Shown here one piece after another: positions 26,742 through 37,535 of a stretch of DNA of 64,000 nucleotides (position 1 is its first letter; each line of letters starts with the position of its first letter). The stretch lies in assembly GCA_913043005.1 (NCBI GenBank), contig CAJWKU010000002.1, forward strand, positions 62,001-126,000. The letters run 5' to 3'. The notes below the pieces were generated by a model. The model was not told where the DNA came from, made no database searches, and saw only the letters and a program-made list of their open reading frames with translations. The DNA is from an uncultured Cryomorphaceae bacterium (GTDB lineage: Bacteria; Bacteroidota; Bacteroidia; Flavobacteriales; Schleiferiaceae). Made by a program: the position numbers and the translations under genes.

Positions 26742-28394
26742 TCAAGGGCGAAATAAGCGAACCGCACCTTCTAAACCATTTTTTAATTTATAATTCAAAA
26801 TATAGATTGCAGAATTTGGAGGCATAGGAATTGACTTAGTTTCTTCCTCTAACCAATGATCTGTATATAATTCTTTTCCACTTAAATCCAGAACACGAAC
26901 TAACATCCCTTGATAATGATCTCCTGCACTGATCAATCTCCAATATTCATTTCCATTTAAAATTTTAAATGGAATCTGGTCAAGTTCTTTTAGATGACTT
27001 ACGGGTGACGCAATTAATGTATCATGTGGATAGATACCTGAACCCAAATTCACAATTAATGAATCTGATCCAGATACTCCTCCGGCTAGTGGATTATATT
27101 CGTAAATAAGCGTATCATCTGTTTCCATGGGAGAACTATAAATAACAATACCATTATCATCAGCAAACAAAGTATCTCCAATATTTTTCCAATAAACAAA
27201 ATCTTTTCCACTAGCATTACCAAAAACAACATTACCACCACTTATATCAATATGTCCTAATTGAACATGCAATCTGCTCACTTCAGGATATTCAGGCTCT
27301 AAAACAAACAGACCCTCTTGTCTATCTGATACTAAAATCTTACCACTTGGTAAATATGGATATGCTCCCCAAGCTCCTGAATATCCACCTCCAGAATTTG
27401 GAGAAGTATCATAATATCCTGATAATACCGGGAGTTCAGGGAATTCAACATCTAAAATATGTAACCCAAAAGTATAATATGATGTTATGAGATTTGTTCC
27501 TAGAACGTGAGTATTGTGTGGGACTAAAGAAGTATTGGGTTGAACATTATGTCGAAATAATTCATTTACATTATTTAGATCAGAAATATCGAATGAACTT
27601 ATATATCCATTTGAAAGTTCATCTGTTGCGTAAAGAATATCTCCATCATCACTCAACCATGTGTTATGGCAAAAATTTCCTGGTGTCGGCCACGTCCTAA
27701 TTAATTGAGGATTTGATTTTAACGAGACATTAACTGCAACAACTCCTGAATATAGAGCTGCCCCATAAATTGTATCATTTCTTGCATAACCATCATGAAA
27801 GCTGTGATTATCATAAATTCCTGAAAACGACGGATTCCAAGGATCCGAGGCTAAATCTAGCATCAAAGCGCCACCAACTCCCACATTAGATCCAAATGCA
27901 AATAGAACCCCAGTATCATCAATCCAGAGATTATGAGCACGAACCAATGTATCTACTTGTCCATTGCCTCTTGGTATCGGAAGTTTCACAAACTTATACC
28001 TACCCGAAGCAAGGCTATCCAAATCGATAATTAATAAACCATCGAAAACTGGAACATCGGGAACATCATGAACTATATAGGCATAATGGCCATAAGTTTT
28101 AATATCTCTCCAAATAGAGGGAGATCCAGAAAACCAGTAAGAATCTCCAACTTGACTTGAAGCTGTTATCTCGGCTATTAAAACACCATTATAATTACCA
28201 ATAAGAGCATATTCCTTTCCGGTCGAAGAATCAGCGTATCCCCAGACATCAGAACATAGTCCTCCGGCATTTGTATCTAACCAATCTGAAACAGGATAAT
28301 GTAATTTACTGATGACATTTAAACTGTCATTATTTGGTTGAGCGGTTAAGCCAAAAGCAAAACAGATAAAGACTATGGATAGATATTTACTCAT
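26742..28394 (-). CDS. Exported choice-of-anchor B family protein
   Basis: A signal peptide (KYLSIVFICFAFGLTAQ) is followed by beta-propeller-like LVIVP-type repeats: CSDVWGYADSSTGKEYALIG, SPSIWRDIKTYGHYAYIVHD, GLLIIDLDSL and FCHNTWLSDDGDILYATDEL. This matches the choice-of-anchor B domain of Bacteroidota. The C-terminal 80 residues (NGNEYWRLIS, VRVLDLSGKELYTDHW, SAIYILNYKLKNG) resemble a type A secretion-system-9 sorting domain. The protein may thus be surface-anchored or secreted by T9SS. Start ATG at 28394 overlaps the parC stop by 1 base; a TTG one codon upstream is less likely. Function unknown. Confidence 0.82.
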   Translation of the reverse strand: MSKYLSIVFICFAFGLTAQPNNDSLNVISKLHYPVSDWLDTNAGGLCSDVWGYADSSTGKEYALIGNYNGVLIAEITASSQVGDSYWFSGSPSIWRDIKTYGHYAYIVHDVPDVPVFDGLLIIDLDSLASGRYKFVKLPIPRGNGQVDTLVRAHNLWIDDTGVLFAFGSNVGVGGALMLDLASDPWNPSFSGIYDNHSFHDGYARNDTIYGAALYSGVVAVNVSLKSNPQLIRTWPTPGNFCHNTWLSDDGDILYATDELSNGYISSFDISDLNNVNELFRHNVQPNTSLVPHNTHVLGTNLITSYYTFGLHILDVEFPELPVLSGYYDTSPNSGGGYSGAWGAYPYLPSGKILVSDRQEGLFVLEPEYPEVSRLHVQLGHIDISGGNVVFGNASGKDFVYWKNIGDTLFADDNGIVIYSSPMETDDTLIYEYNPLAGGVSGSDSLIVNLGSGIYPHDTLIASPVSHLKELDQIPFKILNGNEYWRLISAGDHYQGMLVRVLDLSGKELYTDHWLEEETKSIPMPPNSAIYILNYKLKNGLEGAVRLFRP

Positions 28395-31129
28395 CAAAAT
28401 TCTAATGTGAATTGGCCTTCATCTTGGGAATCTTCCTCTAGCTTGCCCTCCGTTTTTTGAAGATCACCGTCAATCCGTTCATTCTCAGGATTAATATTAT
28501 CAATATCAACTTCTTCAATAGACATAGGTTCTTGAGCTCCATCACCTATGTTTTTTTTAATATTATTTATTTCAGTAGTATCCTGAATAAAATCTTTAGA
28601 GGCTTCATCAATTTGAATATTCTCCTCACTGACCAACTTAATACGTTTAATTTGAAACGAGGAAAGCCTATTTCCAGCTGCTTTAAATCCTTTAATATTT
28701 ATTAAGTCCGAGAGAATGAACCGCTCGGAGATTTTTTCCTTACCCTTTATTTTTGAATATATAATTTCAAAGTCAACCTTGTCAAATTGACTAATGATGT
28801 CAATGGATGACTTGGCGTGTTCATTGATTATATGTTCCCACTGATTATTTTTAAACTCTAATAAACATCGTTTCACAAAATGTTTTCCTTTGTCTCCATC
28901 ATAATAAACAACCCCTACTGGTTTGGACGAATTCCATTTCATTAAATAATATGGAACTTCATCAAAATGGGTTCTTTTATTAGGAATATAAATTCTAAAC
29001 CTACCTTTTATATCAGATTGTAAAAGGTAGTCATCCCCTTGAAATGCTCCCAAATACCTTCCTCTTCCCTGATCATTAATTCTCAAAACAGTATCGTCAA
29101 ACCATAGTTTTCTTGCAGCTAACGTACTAATTCCTGTTGACTTAAGCTCGACTCGCTTGACAGTTTCTTTGGTAACCGTATTTCCGCGAGTCGTTCTGCT
29201 TCTTATACTCATGTCCGCAAAATCTATATCCCATTTCAATTTTTTTAATCTCGCAGATGCTCTTAATTGAATGGTAATAGTTTCAGCTTCACCATTTGCA
29301 TTAACACTCAGATACTGAATCACCGATCCCTTTCTACCCTGAGTAAGAGGATATTCTTTGTCACGCGTAACACCACCAACAGCGAAACGTTTTATAAAAC
29401 TTGAACCTTTGGGTCCATCGCGATAAATTAAATTATAAATCGTCCGATCATCACCTTTTCTATAGACTCCAGCATAAAGAATATTAAGACCAACAAACTT
29501 TTTTGAATCAACTTTGGTGACTACAAGCGTTCCGTCTTTTCGAATAATTAAAATGTCATCTAAGTCAGAACATTCACAAACAAATTCTTGTTTTTTCAGA
29601 GAAGTTCCAATAAAACCTTCTTCTCTATTCACAAATAATTTAACGTTAGCCAAAGCTACTTTTGAAGCGATTACAGAATTAAAAGATCTAATTTCTGTGT
29701 GCCGTCCCCGACCCTCACTATACTTCTTTTTAAGATTCTTAAAGTACTGAATTGCATAGTCTACAAGATTATCTAGATTACCTTTTATTTCAACAATTCT
29801 AGATTCAAGGACCAAAAGTTGTTGATCTGCTTTACCGGTGTCAAACTTTGAAATTCGTTTGATCTTTATTTCGGTTAATTTGATGATATCATCCTCCTCG
29901 ATATCGCGAATCAAATGAGAAATATGTGGCTTCAGTCCCTCCCAAATATTCTCTAAAACCTGTTCCCAGGTCTCGGCATCTTCAATATCTCTGTATATTT
30001 TATTATTTATGAATATTTTCTCAAGACTTGCAAAATGCCATAACTCTTGCTGTTCGTTTAAATTAATTTCTAATTCAGAACGAAGTAACTCTATTGTATT
30101 GGAAGTAGAAGATTTCAAAAGCTCAGAAACTCCCGTAAATAATGGTCTATCATTTTCTATTACACAGCAAAGAGGAGAGATAGATGTCTCACAAGAAGAA
30201 AATGCATATAACGCGTCAACAGTTTGATCTGGGGAGACACCTGGAACAAGATGTAGTAGTATTTCGACTTTTTCCGCAGTATTGTCCTCAATTCTCTTGA
30301 TTCTGATCTTTCCTTTATCATTTGCCTTGATGATTGAATCAATTAATGTTTGAGTAGTTAGCCCAAATGGCAATTCAGAAATGATCAAAGTCTTCTTATC
30401 GAGTACAGATATTTTTGCTCTTACACGCACACGCCCTCCTCTTTTTCCATCATTATATTGGGAAAAATCAGCAATGCCACCTGTCGGAAAATCGGGGAAG
30501 ATTTGAATATTCTTACCCTTTAAAATTGATATTGAACCCTCTATTAGCTCTATAAAATTATGTGGTAAAACCTTTGTGCTCAATCCAACAGCAATACCCT
30601 CTACCCCTTGAGATAATAATAACGGGAATTTCATCGGGAGATTAATTGGTTCACGACCTCTTCCATCATAGCTCGACTGCCACTTAGTAATTTTCGGATT
30701 AAATGCTACTTCAAGAGCGAACTTGCTCAATCGAGCTTCTATATATCTCGATGCTGCTGCTGAGTCACCTGTGTAAATATTACCCCAATTCCCTTGGGCA
30801 TCAATTAAGATATTCTTCTGCCCTAACTGAACTAGAGCGTCACCTATACTCGCGTCACCATGAGGATGATACTTCATAGTTTGCCCAATTACATTTGCCA
30901 CTTTATGAAAGCGACCATCATCCATCTCCCTCAAAGCATGAAGTAGTCGGCGCTGCACAGGCTTAAGCCCATCCATGATTGATGGTACTGCCCTTTCGAG
31001 AATGACATAACTAGCATAGTCTAAAAAATATTCGCGATACATTCCCCGAACTCTAGATTCAATTGGTTTTGAATCACCATTAGAATTATCACGATCACTA
31101 TCTAATATGTTCTCGATTAAATTTGTCAT
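28394..31129 (-). CDS. parC: DNA topoisomerase IV subunit A
   Basis: This type IIA topoisomerase breakage-rejoining subunit has 911 residues. The N-terminal domain contains [25 protein letters not shown] and [16 protein letters not shown], and the active-site tyrosine is in [13 protein letters not shown] (about 128). A beta-pinwheel C-terminal region follows, then a very acidic tail of about 75 residues ending GQFTLEF. It decatenates daughter chromosomes with ParE. ParE precedes it with a 4-base ATGA overlap, so the two are translationally coupled. GyrA-like activity cannot be excluded from motifs alone, but the pairing supports topoisomerase IV. Confidence 0.92.
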   Translation of the reverse strand: MTNLIENILDSDRDNSNGDSKPIESRVRGMYREYFLDYASYVILERAVPSIMDGLKPVQRRLLHALREMDDGRFHKVANVIGQTMKYHPHGDASIGDALVQLGQKNILIDAQGNWGNIYTGDSAAASRYIEARLSKFALEVAFNPKITKWQSSYDGRGREPINLPMKFPLLLSQGVEGIAVGLSTKVLPHNFIELIEGSISILKGKNIQIFPDFPTGGIADFSQYNDGKRGGRVRVRAKISVLDKKTLIISELPFGLTTQTLIDSIIKANDKGKIRIKRIEDNTAEKVEILLHLVPGVSPDQTVDALYAFSSCETSISPLCCVIENDRPLFTGVSELLKSSTSNTIELLRSELEINLNEQQELWHFASLEKIFINNKIYRDIEDAETWEQVLENIWEGLKPHISHLIRDIEEDDIIKLTEIKIKRISKFDTGKADQQLLVLESRIVEIKGNLDNLVDYAIQYFKNLKKKYSEGRGRHTEIRSFNSVIASKVALANVKLFVNREEGFIGTSLKKQEFVCECSDLDDILIIRKDGTLVVTKVDSKKFVGLNILYAGVYRKGDDRTIYNLIYRDGPKGSSFIKRFAVGGVTRDKEYPLTQGRKGSVIQYLSVNANGEAETITIQLRASARLKKLKWDIDFADMSIRSRTTRGNTVTKETVKRVELKSTGISTLAARKLWFDDTVLRINDQGRGRYLGAFQGDDYLLQSDIKGRFRIYIPNKRTHFDEVPYYLMKWNSSKPVGVVYYDGDKGKHFVKRCLLEFKNNQWEHIINEHAKSSIDIISQFDKVDFEIIYSKIKGKEKISERFILSDLINIKGFKAAGNRLSSFQIKRIKLVSEENIQIDEASKDFIQDTTEINNIKKNIGDGAQEPMSIEEVDIDNINPENERIDGDLQKTEGKLEEDSQDEGQFTLEF

Positions 31130-32973
31130 AGATCGGCAATATCCTTTTCAACCTTTAAATTATCAATGATAAACTCTTGGCGCTTTGGTGTGTTTTTTCC
31201 CATATAATATTCTAACAAAGAGTCAATATGTTCTTTACCAAGCATAACGGGTTCTAATCTAATATTCTCACCGATAAACATCTTGAATTCTCCTGGTGAG
31301 ATTTCACCTAAACCCTTAAATCTAGTAATCTCCGGTTTCATCCCTAGTTCAGACATAGCCTTTTCTTTTTCACCAGAATCATAACAATATAGAGTCTTTT
31401 TCTTATTTCTAACCCGGAAAAGAGGTGTTTGCAGAATATAGAGGTGTCCCTCACTCACTAATTCCGGAAAAAATTGCAGAAAAAAAGTTATCAAAAGAAG
31501 CCTAATATGCATTCCGTCCACATCGGCATCGGTAGCAATTACAACGTTATTATAACGCAAATCTTCTAAACCGTCTTCAATGTTGAGAGCAGCCTGCAAT
31601 AAATTGAATTCCTCATTTTCATAGACTACTTTTTTTGTTAAACCATAGCAATTTAAAGGCTTCCCTTTAAGGCTAAAAACGGCTTGTGTTTGAACATCAC
31701 GAGACGAAGTGATTGACCCTGATGCTGAGTCACCCTCAGTTATGAACAATGTTGTTTCAAGCCTCCTTTCGTTTTTAATATCACTGTAATGAAGTTTACA
31801 ATCTCGAAGTTTTCGATTATGAAGATTAGCCTTTTTAGCACGCTCTTTTGCTAATTTTTGAATCCCAGAAAGTTCTTTACGCTCACGCTCAGCTCGAATA
31901 ATTTTTTTCTGTATTGCGTTCGCCACTTCTATATTCTTATGAAGAAAATTATCTAATTTCGTTCTCAGAAAATCTAGGATATAAGTTCGAATTGTTGAGC
32001 CCCCCGGCCCCATATCATTACTTCCTAATTTTGTTTTTGTTTGAGACTCAAAAACTGGCTCAATTACCTTCAACGAAATTGCACCAATAACACTTTGACG
32101 AATATCTGAAGCTTCGTATTGTTTACCGAAATAATTACGAATTGTAGCAACTAATGCCTCACGAAAAGCACTCTGATGAGTTCCACCTTGAGTGGTGTGT
32201 TGACCATTGACAAAACTATAGTACTGCTCACTTTGGGACCTATCGGCATGAGTCAAAGCAATTTCAATATCCTCTCCTTGAAGATGAATTATTGGGTGAA
32301 TTATCTCTCCAGAAAGGTTATTTTCTAACAAATCTTTCAACCCATTCTCTGAAAAATATTTCTTCCCATTGAGGAATATCGATAAACCTGGATTTAGATA
32401 AACATAATTCCAAACTAGCTTCTCAACATATTCAATTTGATATTTATAATTATGAAAGATTCTTAAATCTGGTCTAAATTCTACTTTTGTTCCGCGTCTT
32501 GCGGTACTCTCCAGGATATCGCTTTCATCAATTAAAACACCTCTAGTAAATTTTGCAAATTTTCTCTTTTCGTCACGGTATGATTCAACAGTAAAGTTTT
32601 CTGACAAGGCGTTAACTGCTTTTGTTCCTACCCCATTGAGTCCAACAGATTTTTTAAATGCCTTTGAATCATACTTAGCTCCGGTATTCATTTTAGAAAC
32701 AACATCTACAACTTTCCCTAAAGGTATACCTCTACCAAAATCTCTTATCTCTACCGCACCTTCATTGATATTTATTTCGATGGTCCGACCTCCTCCCATC
32801 ACAAATTCATCAATAGAGTTATCAACGACTTCTTTTACTAAAATATAAATACCGTCATCTGCTGATGACCCGTCACCTAATTTACCAATATACATACCAG
32901 GCCTGAGCCTAATATGTTCCTGCCACTCTAAGCTCCGAATATTATCTTCAGTATATTCCGTGTTTTCAGACAT
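31126..32973 (-). CDS. parE: DNA topoisomerase IV subunit B
   Basis: This 615-residue GHKL ATPase subunit pairs with ParC. The ATP-binding motifs are [27 protein letters not shown] and [16 protein letters not shown]. The TOPRIM domain has [12 protein letters not shown] and [16 protein letters not shown], and the protein ends RQEFIIDNL followed by VEKDIADL. The N-terminal [16 protein letters not shown] is typical. It starts the parE-parC-anchor B operon. A near-consensus -7 box (TAGATTCG) is seen about 13 bases before the ATG. Confidence 0.93.
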   Translation of the reverse strand: MSENTEYTEDNIRSLEWQEHIRLRPGMYIGKLGDGSSADDGIYILVKEVVDNSIDEFVMGGGRTIEININEGAVEIRDFGRGIPLGKVVDVVSKMNTGAKYDSKAFKKSVGLNGVGTKAVNALSENFTVESYRDEKRKFAKFTRGVLIDESDILESTARRGTKVEFRPDLRIFHNYKYQIEYVEKLVWNYVYLNPGLSIFLNGKKYFSENGLKDLLENNLSGEIIHPIIHLQGEDIEIALTHADRSQSEQYYSFVNGQHTTQGGTHQSAFREALVATIRNYFGKQYEASDIRQSVIGAISLKVIEPVFESQTKTKLGSNDMGPGGSTIRTYILDFLRTKLDNFLHKNIEVANAIQKKIIRAERERKELSGIQKLAKERAKKANLHNRKLRDCKLHYSDIKNERRLETTLFITEGDSASGSITSSRDVQTQAVFSLKGKPLNCYGLTKKVVYENEEFNLLQAALNIEDGLEDLRYNNVVIATDADVDGMHIRLLLITFFLQFFPELVSEGHLYILQTPLFRVRNKKKTLYCYDSGEKEKAMSELGMKPEITRFKGLGEISPGEFKMFIGENIRLEPVMLGKEHIDSLLEYYMGKNTPKRQEFIIDNLKVEKDIADL

Positions 32974-33102
32974 AGTTATGTTGCGAATCTACATAAGACT
33001 TGAGAACTGAGCTTAGTCAATCCGGACCTTTTAATTCACTAAAAGCATAAGTTTTTAACAAGAAGATCTAAAAATAGTATTCGAATGTGAGAATGTCCTT
33101 GT

Positions 33103-34194
33103 TTAGACATTAAATCTAAAATGCACTACATCACCATCTTGAACTAAGTAATCTTTCCCTTCAACTCTCATTCTGCCTGCTTCTTTTACCGCGAGTTCAT
33201 TTTTAAACTTTATATAATCTGAATAAGAAATAACTTCTGCTCGAATAAATCCTTTCTCAAAATCACTATGAATTACGCCTGCACTTTGAGGAGCTGTACT
33301 TCCTTTTTTTATAGTCCAGGCTCTAACCTCTTTTACCCCAGCTGTAAAATATGTTTGCAAATTCAGCATGGAATAAGCCTCTCTCACTATTCTATTTACA
33401 CCTGGCTCTGTCAATCCCAAATCCTCTAAAAACATAGTTCTTTCATCATAATTCTCTAATTCAATAATATCCGACTCAATTGCCACAGCAAGATGCATAA
33501 CATGGGAGCCTTCCTCGGCAGCCATCAGTTTAACTTTATCTACATAATGATTACCATCTTTTGCGGAAGATTCATCGACATTACATACATACAAAACTGG
33601 CTTATCTGTAATGAGCCCATATTCCCGAATCCATTGAGATTCTTCTTGTGATCTATTATATGAGCGAACAGATTTTCCGGACTCAAGGTGCTTCTTTAAT
33701 CCAATCGCCATTTCTGTTTCACGAATCGCCTCTTTGTCTCCAGTTTTTGATATTTTACGAACTTTTTCCAGGCGCCTATCTAGAGAATCCAAGTCTTTTA
33801 ATTGTAATTCCATATCAATAGTTTCTTTATCCCTTATGGGGTCTACTGAGCCATCAACATGAATTATATTGTCGTTATCAAAACACCTTAAAACATGTAA
33901 AATCGCATTACACTCTCTAATATTTCCCAAAAATTGATTCCCTAGTCCTTCCCCCTTACTTGCTCCTTTTACGAGGCCAGCAATATCAACAATTTCCACA
34001 GTTGCTGGAATTACTTTTTCAGGACTCACCAAAGACTCTAACATTTCCAGTCTTACATCTGGAACATTGACCGTACCAACATTGGGATCAATAGTGCAAA
34101 ACGGAAAGTTTGCTGCCTGAGCCTTAGCATTACTTAAGCAATTAAATAAAGTTGATTTACCCACATTAGGAAGGCCTACAATCCCGCATTTCAT
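33103..34194 (-). CDS. ychF: Ribosome-binding ATPase YchF
   Basis: This 363-residue Obg-family P-loop protein prefers ATP. G1 is GLPNVGKSTLFN (residues 5-16), G3 is DIAGLVKGASKGEGLGNQFL, and the altered G4 is NVDES rather than NKxD, as expected for YchF. A coiled-coil insertion (LDRRLEKVRKISKTGDKEAI) and a C-terminal TGS domain (VRAWTIKKGSTAPQSAGVIH to VEGKDYLVQDGDVVHFRFNV) complete the family architecture. It binds ribosomes and has been tied to oxidative-stress responses. Divergent from the transketolase operon. Confidence 0.95.
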   Translation of the reverse strand: MKCGIVGLPNVGKSTLFNCLSNAKAQAANFPFCTIDPNVGTVNVPDVRLEMLESLVSPEKVIPATVEIVDIAGLVKGASKGEGLGNQFLGNIRECNAILHVLRCFDNDNIIHVDGSVDPIRDKETIDMELQLKDLDSLDRRLEKVRKISKTGDKEAIRETEMAIGLKKHLESGKSVRSYNRSQEESQWIREYGLITDKPVLYVCNVDESSAKDGNHYVDKVKLMAAEEGSHVMHLAVAIESDIIELENYDERTMFLEDLGLTEPGVNRIVREAYSMLNLQTYFTAGVKEVRAWTIKKGSTAPQSAGVIHSDFEKGFIRAEVISYSDYIKFKNELAVKEAGRMRVEGKDYLVQDGDVVHFRFNV

Positions 34195-34210
34195 AATCTT
34201 AAATTTTGCA

Positions 34211-34218
34211 CAAATGTA
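34211..34218 (-). promoter_or_regulatory. Bacteroidota -7 box before ychF
   Basis: A perfect TAnnTTTG match (TACATTTG on the minus strand) ends 16 bases before the ychF ATG at 34194. Confidence 0.5.
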
Positions 34219-34233
34219 CTCCCTTAAAGACCT

Positions 34234-34241
34234 TACTTTTG
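34234..34241 (+). promoter_or_regulatory. Bacteroidota -7 box before the transketolase operon
   Basis: A perfect TAnnTTTG match (TACTTTTG) ends 27 bases before the ATG at 34269. A TTTG at 34205-34208 is 25 bases upstream, longer than the usual -33 spacing. Confidence 0.45.
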
Positions 34242-34268
34242 TGTATTATGAATTGATGAAACTATTTT

Positions 34269-35117
34269 ATGAATAACTCTATTGAACTCATTCCATCTCA
34301 GGTAAGACGAGATATACTTCGAATGGTACATGCCGTACAATCAGGACACCCAGGGGGATCGATGGGTTGCACTGAATTTTTTGTTGCTTTATATTTTAAA
34401 TTACTCAACCATAGCCCAGAACCTTTTAATATGGATGGAAAAAATGAAGACCTTTTCTTCTTGAGCAACGGACATATAAGCCCTGTTTTTTACAGCGTTT
34501 TGGCCAGGTCAGGATATTTTCCAGTTGAGGAGTTAAATACTTTTAGGAAGATAGATTCGCGCCTTCAAGGTCATCCAACAACACATGAAGGTCTCCCAGG
34601 TATACGAGTTGCATCTGGAAGTCTGGGGCAAGGTTTGTCCGTAGCAATTGGTGCTGCTGAAGCAAAAAGACTATCTGGAGATAAAAACTTAGTATTTACT
34701 CTTCATGGTGATGGTGAACTCCAAGAAGGTCAAGTTTGGGAAGCTGCGCTTTACGCAGGATCTAAAAATATTGATAATATCATTGCAACAATTGACGCGA
34801 ATGGGCAACAGATCGATGGCTCTACTGAAGAGGTAATGGCAATGGGAGATATAGGATTAAAATTTGAAGCTTTTGGTTGGCAGGTTATTCAAATAATAGA
34901 TGGCAATGATTTATCTCAAGTTATTGATGGTTTAACATCTGGAATAAAACACTCAGGAAAAGGAAAACCAATTTGTATTGTTATGAAGACCGAAATGGGT
35001 GCAGGCGTTGACTTTATGTCAGGCACTCACAAATGGCACGGAATTGCCCCGAATGATGAGCAATTAGAAAATGCTTTAAGCCAATTACCTGAAACTTTAG
35101 GCGATTACCCCCTTTAA
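34269..35117 (+). CDS. Transketolase, N-terminal subunit
   Basis: This 282-residue protein is the thiamine-diphosphate-binding half of a split transketolase. Motifs are SGHPGGSMGCTEFFVALYF, FFLSNGHISPVFYS, GSLGQGLSVAIGAA and the ThDP/Mg motif HGDGELQEGQVWEAALYAG. Transketolase moves two-carbon units in the non-oxidative pentose phosphate pathway. The matching C-terminal half is at 36520-37470, separated by a VWA-domain gene whose ATG overlaps this stop codon by one base (TAATG). Many Bacteroidota have fused transketolase, so the split form is of interest. Confidence 0.92.
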   Translation: MNNSIELIPSQVRRDILRMVHAVQSGHPGGSMGCTEFFVALYFKLLNHSPEPFNMDGKNEDLFFLSNGHISPVFYSVLARSGYFPVEELNTFRKIDSRLQGHPTTHEGLPGIRVASGSLGQGLSVAIGAAEAKRLSGDKNLVFTLHGDGELQEGQVWEAALYAGSKNIDNIIATIDANGQQIDGSTEEVMAMGDIGLKFEAFGWQVIQIIDGNDLSQVIDGLTSGIKHSGKGKPICIVMKTEMGAGVDFMSGTHKWHGIAPNDEQLENALSQLPETLGDYPL

Positions 35118-36505
35118 TGAAGTTTATACTTTTTTTAACAACTGCACTATTTACTCATAGTGTTATCCTCTGCCAAACAAGATCGACAGAGCAATCTTTT
35201 GGCCCAGAAAAAATAAGTAGAATTTTATTTGTCCTAGACGCTTCAAATTCTATGTACGGTCGTTGGGAAAATGGAACAAAAATGGAAGTTGCTCAAAGAT
35301 TAATGACTGAAATGATAGACAGTCTGTCTGATGTAGATAATCCAAATTTCGAATTAGCCCTTAGAGTATATGGACACCAAAAACCAGTCCCTCCGCAAGA
35401 TTGCAATGACACAAAGTTAGAGGTTGCGTTTGGCCCCAATAATCTTTCTCGAATAAAGCAAAAAATACGAGAACTAAGGCCTTTAGGAACCACTCCAATC
35501 GCTCGGTCCATTCTCAGCTCTGGAGGTGATTTTCCAAAGTGTGAAAATTGTCGAAATATAATAGTACTTATAACTGATGGAGTCGAAGCTTGTGAGGAAG
35601 ATCCTTGCGCAGCTTCGAAAATACTTCAAAAAAGAGGTATTACACTCAAACCTTTTGTTATTGGCATTGGTCTAGACCCTGAGCTTGTAAAATCTTTTGA
35701 CTGCGTAGGCTCTTATTATGATGCAAAAAATGAAGTGGCATTCAAAAAAGTTCTTGGGGTCATTGTAACTCAAGTTTTAGATAATACAACAGCCCAAGTA
35801 AACCTCATTGATAATCAAGGTCTAGCGTCTGAGAGCAATTTACCCGTTATTCTTAGAAATGCAGAAAGTGATTTAGTTGAAAAACTGTTCATTCACACTT
35901 TAAACTATAAAAACTTACCTGACACACTCTCTTTAGATCCTCTTATTCAATATAATGGGTTGGTCTATTCTATACCTCCGGTTGCAATAGATTCAACATA
36001 TATATATGCGGGTAAGCATAATCAAGTTGGAACACGGGTGATTATGGGGCAATTAAATCTTAGCATTCCAGGGGCAAAACCTTCTCAAACGAAACCAATA
36101 GCTTTGATCCGAAGACCTGGAGAAACTCAAATATTAAATGTCCAAGTCTTTAATACATCAAATAGATATTTATCAGGCATATATGAATTAGATATTCTCA
36201 CCCTTCCCAGGTATAACGAAAAAATTGAAATAAAACCTGGAGGTATTCATGATTTCAGCATTCCTGCACCGGGAGATGTAACTATACAACTTAAAACTAA
36301 TGGGTATGGAGCAATTTTTGAGATTGATGGTGAAAAATTAAAATGGGTAACTAACTTAGATGACAAACTTACTCGACAACGATATGCAATTCAACCAGGT
36401 CAATATATGCTAGTTTTTAGATCTGGAAGTTCACAGCAAACGTCTTATTCAAAAACAAAAAAATTCAATGTTTCATCAGGCACTTCAACATTAGTGCGAC
36501 TATAA
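35117..36505 (+). CDS. Exported von Willebrand factor A domain protein
   Basis: A signal peptide (MKFILFLTTALFTHSVILC) precedes a VWA domain with an intact metal-binding MIDAS: DASNS at 41-45, a threonine in RPLGTTPIARSI, and aspartate in VLITDGVEAC. Several cysteines (PKCENC, EACEEDPC) may form disulfides, fitting an extracytoplasmic location. The C-terminal 220 residues are beta-rich and without a recognised name. It sits between the two halves of transketolase and is joined to the first by a one-base stop/start overlap, so it is co-translated with a metabolic enzyme to which it has no obvious link. Function unknown. Confidence 0.82.
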   Translation: MKFILFLTTALFTHSVILCQTRSTEQSFGPEKISRILFVLDASNSMYGRWENGTKMEVAQRLMTEMIDSLSDVDNPNFELALRVYGHQKPVPPQDCNDTKLEVAFGPNNLSRIKQKIRELRPLGTTPIARSILSSGGDFPKCENCRNIIVLITDGVEACEEDPCAASKILQKRGITLKPFVIGIGLDPELVKSFDCVGSYYDAKNEVAFKKVLGVIVTQVLDNTTAQVNLIDNQGLASESNLPVILRNAESDLVEKLFIHTLNYKNLPDTLSLDPLIQYNGLVYSIPPVAIDSTYIYAGKHNQVGTRVIMGQLNLSIPGAKPSQTKPIALIRRPGETQILNVQVFNTSNRYLSGIYELDILTLPRYNEKIEIKPGGIHDFSIPAPGDVTIQLKTNGYGAIFEIDGEKLKWVTNLDDKLTRQRYAIQPGQYMLVFRSGSSQQTSYSKTKKFNVSSGTSTLVRL

Positions 36506-36519
36506 TTAATCCAAATAAA

Positions 36520-37470
36520 ATGCATTCATATATAAATTCAGGACATAAAGACACTAGATCAGGATTTGGCTCAGGCCTTTATCATCTTGGTAAGATCAAT
36601 CCTAAAGTTGTCGCTTTATGCGCTGACTTAACTGGGTCTTTAAAAATGAATGCCTTTGCTGATGAGTTTCCAGAACGATTTTTCCAAACTGGAATTGCTG
36701 AAGCTAATATGATTGGAATTGCTGCGGGACTCACTATCGGGGGAAGAATTCCTTTTACTGGAACTTTTGCGAACTTTTCCACTGGTCGTGTTTATGATCA
36801 AATACGTCAAAGTATTGCATACTCTGGAAAAAATGTCAAAATATGCGCATCACATGCTGGACTTACACTTGGCGAAGACGGTGCAACTCATCAAATTCTT
36901 GAAGATATAGGGCTGATGAAAATGCTACCCGGTATGACAGTGATTTCAACTTGTGACTACAATGAAACCAAAGCAGCAACTATTGCTATTTCCAATCACT
37001 CTGGACCTGTATATTTGAGATTTGGACGTCCAAAAGTCCCTAATTTCACAGCACCAGAAAAACCATTTTTAATTGGTAAAGCTGATATTTTAACTGAAGG
37101 TGATGATGTTACAATAATAGCAAATGGTCATCTGGTTTGGGAAGCTCTTGAAGCATATAATAGCCTTAAAGAAATTGGCATAAAAGCAGAGGTAATTAAC
37201 TTTTCAACTATTAAACCATTAGATATTAAAACTCTTCTAAAAAGTGCAAAAAAAACAGGTAGAGTGGTAACTGCAGAAGAACATCAGAGAAATGGAGGAC
37301 TGGGAGATTCTGTATCTCAAGCTCTTTCTTTAAATAATCCTTGTCCCATAGAAATGGTTGCGGTGAATGATTCATTTGGTGAAAGTGGTAAACCTGATCA
37401 ATTATTAAAAAAATATGGCCTTGACGCAAAAAACATAATCTCTGCAGTAAAGCGAGTATTAAAGCGTTGA
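36520..37470 (+). CDS. Transketolase, C-terminal subunit
   Basis: This 316-residue protein supplies the pyrimidine-binding and C-terminal domains of transketolase. Motifs are DLTGSLKMNAFADEFPERFF, FQTGIAEANMIGIAAGL (containing the cofactor-activating glutamate), FANFSTGRVYDQIRQSIAY, SHAGLTLGEDGATHQ and VTAEEHQRNGGLGDSV. It must combine with the 34269 product to form the active enzyme. It begins 14 bases after the VWA stop codon. The 1-deoxyxylulose-5-phosphate synthase family is related, but the split organisation and pairing favour transketolase. Confidence 0.92.
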   Translation: MHSYINSGHKDTRSGFGSGLYHLGKINPKVVALCADLTGSLKMNAFADEFPERFFQTGIAEANMIGIAAGLTIGGRIPFTGTFANFSTGRVYDQIRQSIAYSGKNVKICASHAGLTLGEDGATHQILEDIGLMKMLPGMTVISTCDYNETKAATIAISNHSGPVYLRFGRPKVPNFTAPEKPFLIGKADILTEGDDVTIIANGHLVWEALEAYNSLKEIGIKAEVINFSTIKPLDIKTLLKSAKKTGRVVTAEEHQRNGGLGDSVSQALSLNNPCPIEMVAVNDSFGESGKPDQLLKKYGLDAKNIISAVKRVLKR

Positions 37471-37535
37471 TTTTATAATTTATAACATTATACCAAATCA
37501 CTTTTTTACTGATTTTAAAATCACATGAATAATTT

